Position numbers and translations under genes: made by a program. This document shows, one piece after another, positions 58,528 through 64,000 of a stretch of 64,000 nt of DNA; positions within the stretch are counted from its first letter, which is position 1, and every line of letters starts with the position of its first letter. The notes beneath the pieces were generated by a model that was not told where the DNA came from, did no database searches, and saw only the letters and a list, made by a program, of their open reading frames with translations. Source of the stretch: Rhodanobacter thiooxydans (GTDB lineage Bacteria; Pseudomonadota; Gammaproteobacteria; Xanthomonadales; Rhodanobacteraceae). The stretch lies in the NCBI RefSeq assembly GCF_030291135.1, contig NZ_CP127409.1, positions 1,116,001 through 1,180,000 of the forward strand, in the 5' to 3' direction.

Positions 58528-58940
58528 CACCAGCCTCAATGCGTCGCGGAGCTCATTGGTGATGGCCCGGTCTGCGGTACTAGGTTCCGCAACGACACTG
58601 GGGTGGTTGTGCGCGAGAATGGCGGCGCTGGCATTGATGCTGGATGCTGCCCGAACGACCTCTCGCGGATGGACGTTGGCACCATCGGCGGTCCCGGTGA
58701 AGAGCCTCTGGCAATCCAGGATGCGATACCGGTTATCGAGCCAAAGGACATGGAACTCCTCGTGGGTAGCTCACCTAAGCGCATACGCAGGAAGTCGGCT
58801 GCATCCATTGGGCTGCCGATGCAGCCTTGCCGCTTGAGTTTCTCGCGCAGGGTGCCTTCGGCAGCAGCCAAGATGGTTTAATCAGAGGTGTTGTGGGAAT
58901 GAACGGCTGACAGCGGTGTCGACGGTGAGACCTTTGGCAT
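58528..58940 (-). pseudogene. Decayed second copy of the RadC/JAB gene
   Basis: The minus-strand DNA is homologous to the intact RadC gene at 42818-43303 over most of its length ([34 protein letters not shown], then [31 protein letters not shown] in another frame). It has an in-frame TAA at codon 21, a one-base loss at GELP/THEEF that shifts the frame, and a missing C-terminus (VGVRILDHIVV...). It cannot make a working protein. Confidence 0.85.
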
Positions 58941-58968
58941 GACAGACTCCTTGGATGCGATGGCATAA

Positions 58969-59002
58969 CGCCCCGGGCCCGGCAGAAGCCGGGCCCGGGG
59001 CG
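58969..59002 (-). repeat. Hairpin ahead of the decayed radC copy
   Basis: A 15-bp perfect stem (CGCCCCGGGCCCGGC, 58969-58983, with its complement at 58988-59002) closes AGAA (TTCT on the minus strand). It lies 29 nt before the former radC start, exactly as in the hairpin before the intact radC (43331-43362). Arm sequences differ outside the GCCCGGC core. Confidence 0.75.
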
Positions 59003-59248
59003 TATGTCGCCATGAGAAGAAAAAAGGCCGAAGCGAACTGCGACAGAGCGCCGCGGCTTAGCCGGAATTGTCGCCGAAGGCATGGCTCACATGCTTTCAG
59101 GGTTTCCTGACACGTTGCATACGTATGCCCTTGCAGCGCTCAGGGGGTCAATTCACCAAGATAGCGCCACCCCGCGAGTCAGGCTCCATCCGGCGATAGT
59201 CAGGCAGTAGCCGACGTGCGATCAGGCGCAAGCCGATGACCGGGGAAC

Positions 59249-59362
59249 TCAAGCGCGGGGAGCGTGACGAAACAGGTCGAGCTGAGGGCCGAGTTCACGC
59301 AGCGCCGCCTCGTCCTCAGCGTCGACGTCGATGGGAGCGTACTGGGCGAAGCGGCCGCACAT
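59249..59362 (-). pseudogene. N-terminal stub of a second SRAP (YedK-type) gene
   Basis: The 37-codon frame from ATG 59362 begins MCGRFAQYAPIDVDAED, the hallmark start of classical SRAP proteins with the catalytic Cys2. It then stops at TGA (59249-59251) after QLDLFRHAPRA. The remaining about 180 residues of the domain are missing. It is a truncated remnant beside the intact long-form SRAP gene at 57465. Confidence 0.7.
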
Positions 59363-59371
59363 GACTGATTC

Positions 59372-59989
59372 CTACGGCGCAGACGAGGCATCTGCGGGCC
59401 TTGAGCGGGGAGCGTCAGGCATGCGGATACCAAGTGGCGTGTACAGGTAGTTTTGAATCAGCACGCGGATGCCCTCGCAAGCGTTCCGCAACTCGCGGTC
59501 GGTATAACCACCCCAGTTCCATCCGGACAGGTGAGCCAGCCCCTTGTTTGCTAGGTCGAACATTGCAACCAATGATCGTTCTGCATCGGCGGGTTCACCG
59601 TTATAGGCGGTAAACACCGCTTGGGGAGAAACTTTTGGTAAAGGCGCGTCGCGAGCATCGCGGAAGTACTCGATACCAATGTCGTCCTGGCGACGCGAGG
59701 GAATCGCCGCCAGATGGCCCTTCTCGACACGCAGCCCCATGAACTCCATGAGGCTCCGCGCATGGATGAATCCGACCTCGATCATCGGGTTCAACATCGC
59801 CGCAGTGTTTCCCCGAAGCAGGAGACGCCCCTCCACAAATACCTGCATTTCTCTCGGCTGCTCGTAGTCGTGCGACTTGTCGTAGGCCCATAGCAGGGTT
59901 TCCAAGGCCTGCAGGCGATAAGGAATCCAGACCTCCAGCAGTTCGGAGTTGCTCAGCTTGCCCTGATCTGTGTCTGTCGTGTCGGCCAT
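59372..59989 (-). CDS. Unknown 205-residue protein coupled to the restriction enzyme gene
   Basis: The protein is mainly helical with no motif I can name with confidence. Notable segments are SELLEVWIPYRLQALETLLWAYDKSHDYEQ, MIEVGFIHARSLMEFMGLRVEKG and LANKGLAHLSGWNWGGYTDRELRNACEGIRVL, followed by a Ser/Pro-rich tail. It starts nine bases after the stop of the type ISP-like gene on the same strand, with a poor Shine-Dalgarno, so translation is probably coupled. It may be an accessory or immunity-type partner of that enzyme, or an independent HEPN-like helical protein. Both are guesses. Confidence 0.65.
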   Translation of the reverse strand: MADTTDTDQGKLSNSELLEVWIPYRLQALETLLWAYDKSHDYEQPREMQVFVEGRLLLRGNTAAMLNPMIEVGFIHARSLMEFMGLRVEKGHLAAIPSRRQDDIGIEYFRDARDAPLPKVSPQAVFTAYNGEPADAERSLVAMFDLANKGLAHLSGWNWGGYTDRELRNACEGIRVLIQNYLYTPLGIRMPDAPRSRPADASSAP

Positions 59990-59998
59990 CGAGACGGC

Positions 59999-62900
59999 TC
60001 AGATATCCAGCTTCGGAAAGGCGCGGACGATCTTCAGGGTTTCGAGGCTGACGGTGATGACGCGTAGGAACAGTTCCAGCGGGTACTTGGGGTTGTGCAT
60101 GGTCTCAAGCGCCCAGTCGTTGGCGTCGTTGACGATGCCGCTGGCTTTGTCGGTTTTCACGCACTGGCGTTCGATCACCCAGTCCAGCGCGGGCTTGCCG
60201 TTGACGACGTAGTCGTAGGCTTCGGGCGGGATGCCGGTGACGGTGATGTGGGTGTTATAGACGAGGCGGGTGAGGTCTTTCTTGCCGCCGGCCTTGGGCA
60301 CTTTCATCTTTTCCACGAGGTAGTCGGCGTCGCTGAGCTTCTTGTTGCCGGTGTCGAGTTTGGCGCTGGCGTACATCGGCACGGTTTCGAAGTTCAGGTG
60401 CAGATCGGCCAGCGCTCGGCCAGCCTTGCTGAAGGCCCAAAAGTCGACGGCTGTCTTTACGCGCGGGATGCGCGGCAGTTCCTTGACGAGGTTGTCGGCG
60501 TAGCGCTCGCTGTAGTCGGGCGAATGCAGCAGGCCGTAGATGTAATAGAACAGGTCTTCCTTGCCGATCTTCTCGCCGGAGTAGGCGGACGTGAAGTGCG
60601 CGAGACCGGTATCGGTGATGGCGTCGCGGCGCTTGCGCGTTGTGGGTTTGGTGGCGTGCTGGTCGAACAGTCCGGATTGCGGGGTGTCGCTGTCCGCTGA
60701 AACCGGTTCGTCGTAGAGGTAAAGCGGAAAGCAATGCCCGGTGTCCATCGTGTGGCGGTTGGTCAACGCATCCGCCATTAAGACCGAGAAACCCGTGCGT
60801 GCACCAATTCCGGTCACACATAGCAGCAGATTTTCGGCTGCTGCGGTCGGAAAGATGCGTGGCATCTGGTACGCACTCCAGATACACGAGCGGTCAAAGT
60901 AGAAGTACGCCTTGGTGAACGGGCGATAGCACGCCGTTACTACTCGATCGGTGCTGAACTTGATTACCTTGTTCGAGGCGATCCCCCGAAGCAACTTATC
61001 GTCCCACCCAATCTTTTGCGCATCCTTTTCGACGAACTTGACCGGTTCAGCAGAAGCACCGGTCGCCTGGTACCTACCCCGTTCCTCGTTGTAGAAGCCA
61101 ATCATCCGTTCAACGTTGGCGGTCAACACCTGCTTCGAGAAGCTGTACACCCAACTATCGCGATTGGTAATCACGCCGTATGAATAGTCCTCAAATAGTG
61201 CGGCGTGGCCAGTCTTGTCGCCCAAGACGATGAAATTGCTGAAACCGCTGTCACGCTGGCGCAGCCAGTCTCCGTACTCGTCGGGCTCGATGTTTTGCCA
61301 GCAATCTGCTTTGGCGACACCATCGACACTACCCAAGCTGACAATCGACGCCAGCTTCTCGTCACGGCTCATTTCATGCCCAATGTCATGGAAATAGACT
61401 CGTCCGCGTTGCTGAGCCTCGGGGTTCTTAACAAGTACTGAGATGGCGATTCCAGCCATGCTGCCACTTCCGAATATATTCTGGCCTTCCCCAGCCCTCC
61501 CTTTGCTCAACATGTTTTTGCGAATGTCGCCTCGCAGATGGAACACGTAAATGTTAGAAAATTCATCGGCTATGCATCGGCGCATTCCATCCGTACTCTT
61601 CGCATCCAACCAACCGGCGTTCGTGACGAAACCAATGACCCCTCGATTGCCGATGCGGTCACTGGCCCAGCGGATGGCGCGGATGTACGAGTCGTAAACG
61701 CTTGTCCTTGTGCGTGCATCAGATCGATGCGCGTATGTGCGTGCGATCTGCGCGTCGAGATTTGGATAACTTACGTTCTGGTTGTCGTCAGCCGCATCGG
61801 ATTGCCCAATGGAATACGGCGGGTTGCCGAGGATGACGCGAATATCCAGCTTCTTCTGCCGCTTGCGCCGCGCGCTGTTGTCCACCAGCAGCGCATCCAC
61901 CAAGTCGTCCTTCTCGTACATCTGGAAGGTGTCGGTGAGGCAGATGCCGGGGAACAGTGTGTACTCGCTGGCGCACTTCGCTTCATCCTTCCCAGCCTCG
62001 GGCCCGCGCAGCAGGTCGTGGTAGGCGGTTTCGATGTTGATGCTGGCGATGTAGTAGGCCAGCAGCACCAGTTCATTGGCGTGGATTTCGTGCTGGTACT
62101 TGTACGGCAGGTCGGCGCGCGAAATGAAGCCGGATTGCAGCAGGCGGGTGATGAAGGTGCCGGTGCCCGTGAAGGGATCGAGGATGTGCACGTTACGGTT
62201 GCCCAGCGACGTGCCGAACTCGTTGCGCAGTACGTCCTGCACGCTGGCGATGATGAAGTCCACCACTTCCACAGGGGTGTAGACGATGCCAAGGCGCTTG
62301 GACAACTCGGGGAAGGCGCCGTTGAAGAACTTGTCGTACAGCTCCTTGATGATCTTCTGCTTGCCGGCGGCGTCATTGATGCCTTCGGCGCGCTGCCGAA
62401 CGCTGGCGTAGAACTCGGTGAGGGTGTCGGCCTCCTTGTCCAGGCTATGCTCGTCCAGGGTGTCGAGCACCTTCTGCATCGCCTGCGACATCGGGTTCTG
62501 CTTGGCGAAGTCGTAGTTCTCGAACAGCGCCTCGAACACCGGCTGGGTGACCATGTGCTGGGCCAGCATCTCGACGATTTCGGCGTCGGTGATCTCGTCG
62601 TTCAAGTCATCGCGCAGCTCGGCGGCGAAGGCGTCGAACGCCTTGCGCTCTTTCATGTGCGTCGGGTCTTCGAGGATGGCCTTAATGCGGTCGATGTGGG
62701 TGTTGGCGATCTTGGCAATGTCCGCCGCCCATTCTTCCCAGTGGTGGCGGTTGCCGACCTTCTGCACCACCTTGGCGTAGATGGCGCGCTCGATCTCGCC
62801 GATCTCGAACTCCATTTCCACCTGTTCCTGCGGCTTGTCCGCCACCGCCTGGCCGATGGCGTTACCGCCGCGCGCGTTGGCCGCGTGTTTCTTGCTGGTG

Positions 62901-64000
62901 TTGGCGCGCAACTGCGCCGCCTTCTTCTGCACCTTGTCGGTGACGGCCACCACTTCCATCTTGCTGGTGTCCTTGCCGTTGAACTCCAGCTTGTTGATCA
63001 TCGCGTCGAACTTGTCGTCGTGCGAGCGCAGTGCCTGCAAGACCTGCCACACCACCTTGTAAGTGGAGTTGTCGTTCAAGGCCTCGTGCGGCTCCTTGCC
63101 GGCAGGGATCACCACCGGCAGGATGATGTAGCCGCGCTGCTTGCCCGGCGCCTTGCGCATCACTCGGCCTACGGCCTGCACTACGTCTACCTGCGAGCTA
63201 CGCGGAGTGAGGAACAGCACGGCATCCAGCGCCGGCACGTCCACGCCCTCGGAGAGACAACGCACGTTGGAGAGGATGCGGCAGGTGTTGGGCGGCGTCT
63301 CGGCCTTCAGCCAGTCGAGCTTGGCTTCCTTCTCGCTGGCGTTCATGCCGCCGTCGACGTGCTCGGCCTTGCACTGGAGCGTAGCAGCGACTTCCTCCGC
63401 GCTGCCCTCGGTGGTGGCGGTTCGCTGGTATTCCTCCACCACGGCCTGGAACATCTTCGCGATGTTCTTGGAGCCGACCTTTTGCACCTTGGCGCCTTTC
63501 TTCGCCTCGATGACGTGGCAGAACGCTACCGCGCGCTGCATGGGGTGGCCGTCGCCTGCCAGGTCGTTCGTCAGCCCTTGCTTGGACAGCGCCTTCCAGC
63601 AGCCGACGATGCGCGCGGCATCGTCCATCTTGAGGTCATTGTCGCCGCTGGAGAGCAGTTTCTGCAGGCGGCGGTTGATCGCGGTTTCCTCCACCGCCAG
63701 GACGATCACCTTGTAGTCGGACAAGAGATCGCGGCGCACCGCTTCGGAGAAGCTCAAGGTGTAGAGCGTGTTGCCGAACCAGGCCGGGTTGTTCATTCCG
63801 TAGGTTTTTGCCCGGTCGCGTTCGGCCTTCGCCTCCGCCTCCGCGCTGTAGATGCGCGGGGTGGCGGTCATGTACAGGCGCTTCGCGCCCTTGATGAAAT
63901 CGGCGTCGTGCACCTTCACGAAGTGGCTTTCGTCCTCGCCCTCGAAGGTGGCGCCGGTGGTGCGGTGGGCCTCGTCGCAGAGGATGAGGTCGAACTCGGC
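59999..64000 (-). CDS. Type ISP-like single-chain restriction-modification enzyme (5' end beyond the edge)
   Basis: The open frame runs through the right edge, giving 1,333 visible C-terminal residues. It begins with the helicase motif II (LILCDEAHRTTG), motif III KRLYMTATPRIYS and motif VI QAVGRVMRK, then a long helical coupler. An N6-adenine methyltransferase follows, with motif I ILDPFTGTGTFITRL (about 600 residues from the edge) and motif IV VILGNPPYSIGQ. A C-terminal target-recognition region completes it. This order (nuclease-)helicase-methylase-TRD in one chain is that of type ISP enzymes such as LlaGI/LlaBIII. The expected N-terminal Mrr-like nuclease lies outside the window. A coupled 205-residue gene follows. 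Confidence 0.88.
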   Translation of the reverse strand, partial: AEFDLILCDEAHRTTGATFEGEDESHFVKVHDADFIKGAKRLYMTATPRIYSAEAEAKAERDRAKTYGMNNPAWFGNTLYTLSFSEAVRRDLLSDYKVIVLAVEETAINRRLQKLLSSGDNDLKMDDAARIVGCWKALSKQGLTNDLAGDGHPMQRAVAFCHVIEAKKGAKVQKVGSKNIAKMFQAVVEEYQRTATTEGSAEEVAATLQCKAEHVDGGMNASEKEAKLDWLKAETPPNTCRILSNVRCLSEGVDVPALDAVLFLTPRSSQVDVVQAVGRVMRKAPGKQRGYIILPVVIPAGKEPHEALNDNSTYKVVWQVLQALRSHDDKFDAMINKLEFNGKDTSKMEVVAVTDKVQKKAAQLRANTSKKHAANARGGNAIGQAVADKPQEQVEMEFEIGEIERAIYAKVVQKVGNRHHWEEWAADIAKIANTHIDRIKAILEDPTHMKERKAFDAFAAELRDDLNDEITDAEIVEMLAQHMVTQPVFEALFENYDFAKQNPMSQAMQKVLDTLDEHSLDKEADTLTEFYASVRQRAEGINDAAGKQKIIKELYDKFFNGAFPELSKRLGIVYTPVEVVDFIIASVQDVLRNEFGTSLGNRNVHILDPFTGTGTFITRLLQSGFISRADLPYKYQHEIHANELVLLAYYIASINIETAYHDLLRGPEAGKDEAKCASEYTLFPGICLTDTFQMYEKDDLVDALLVDNSARRKRQKKLDIRVILGNPPYSIGQSDAADDNQNVSYPNLDAQIARTYAHRSDARTRTSVYDSYIRAIRWASDRIGNRGVIGFVTNAGWLDAKSTDGMRRCIADEFSNIYVFHLRGDIRKNMLSKGRAGEGQNIFGSGSMAGIAISVLVKNPEAQQRGRVYFHDIGHEMSRDEKLASIVSLGSVDGVAKADCWQNIEPDEYGDWLRQRDSGFSNFIVLGDKTGHAALFEDYSYGVITNRDSWVYSFSKQVLTANVERMIGFYNEERGRYQATGASAEPVKFVEKDAQKIGWDDKLLRGIASNKVIKFSTDRVVTACYRPFTKAYFYFDRSCIWSAYQMPRIFPTAAAENLLLCVTGIGARTGFSVLMADALTNRHTMDTGHCFPLYLYDEPVSADSDTPQSGLFDQHATKPTTRKRRDAITDTGLAHFTSAYSGEKIGKEDLFYYIYGLLHSPDYSERYADNLVKELPRIPRVKTAVDFWAFSKAGRALADLHLNFETVPMYASAKLDTGNKKLSDADYLVEKMKVPKAGGKKDLTRLVYNTHITVTGIPPEAYDYVVNGKPALDWVIERQCVKTDKASGIVNDANDWALETMHNPKYPLELFLRVITVSLETLKIVRAFPKLDI

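Noticed and set aside
42818..59002. The two radC copies as direct repeats bounding one composite transposon
   Set aside because: No transposase or terminal inverted repeats were found, and the right copy is heavily decayed. I keep only the duplication itself.
59117..59128. Palindrome GCATACGTATGC in the gap upstream of the decayed radC copy
   Set aside because: Short, single occurrence, no promoter or gene placed to use it.

Overview
The window is GC-rich chromosomal DNA from a gammaproteobacterium. It is most likely a member of the Xanthomonadales (Rhodanobacter/Dyella/Xanthomonas relatives). This rests on the pncC-recA-recX-alaS-csrA-tRNA-Ser order, the TonB-receptor biology, the style of the fatty-acid operon and the lexA-imuA-imuB-dnaE2 mutagenesis cassette. 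The species is inferred from gene content only.

Positions 1-26,930 look like core chromosome. From left to right they hold: a DUF4124 envelope protein; a thiamine-uptake operon (TonB receptor plus PnuC-type permease) behind a clear TPP riboswitch, with an APH-fold kinase upstream; an AEC permease; two paralogous single-domain response regulators flanking hslR; a catalase; mutS; a TetR regulator divergent from a beta-oxidation operon (acyl-CoA dehydrogenase, thiolase, FadJ-type bifunctional enzyme, CaiB/BaiF CoA transferase, SCP2 protein and a frameshifted acyl-CoA ligase); then pncC, recA, recX, alaS, csrA and tRNA-Ser(GCT).

The sequence after the tRNA-Ser terminator is accessory. From 27,000 to 43,000 it holds a PAP2 remnant, a GT9 glycosyltransferase with a lipoprotein, a CDF-like transporter, an OmpR/QseBC-type two-component system translationally chained to a TolC-adaptor-RND metal-type efflux operon, a mercury-type MerR module (GDCCVxC protein, Cys-rich membrane protein, MerR, YnfA), and a lipoprotein/membrane-protein pair of unknown role.

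Positions 42,400-64,000 form a DNA-repair and defence island. It has an XRE regulator, a RadC/JAB protein, a 42-residue membrane protein, an MrfA/MrfB-like helicase-exonuclease pair, divergent lexA-imuA-imuB-dnaE2, an OLD nuclease plus UvrD helicase pair (Gabija-like) with a G10 tract inside the nuclease gene, an SRAP protein, decayed copies of radC and of a second SRAP gene, an unknown 205-residue protein, and a type ISP-like single-chain restriction-modification enzyme that runs off the right edge. No integrase or transposase is visible.

The observations I rate highest are the G10 tract in the defence nuclease, the head-to-head arrangement of Mrf-like repair genes with an SOS mutasome behind one unusual LexA operator, and a recurrent family of strong hairpins placed 28-35 nt upstream of minus-strand island genes.
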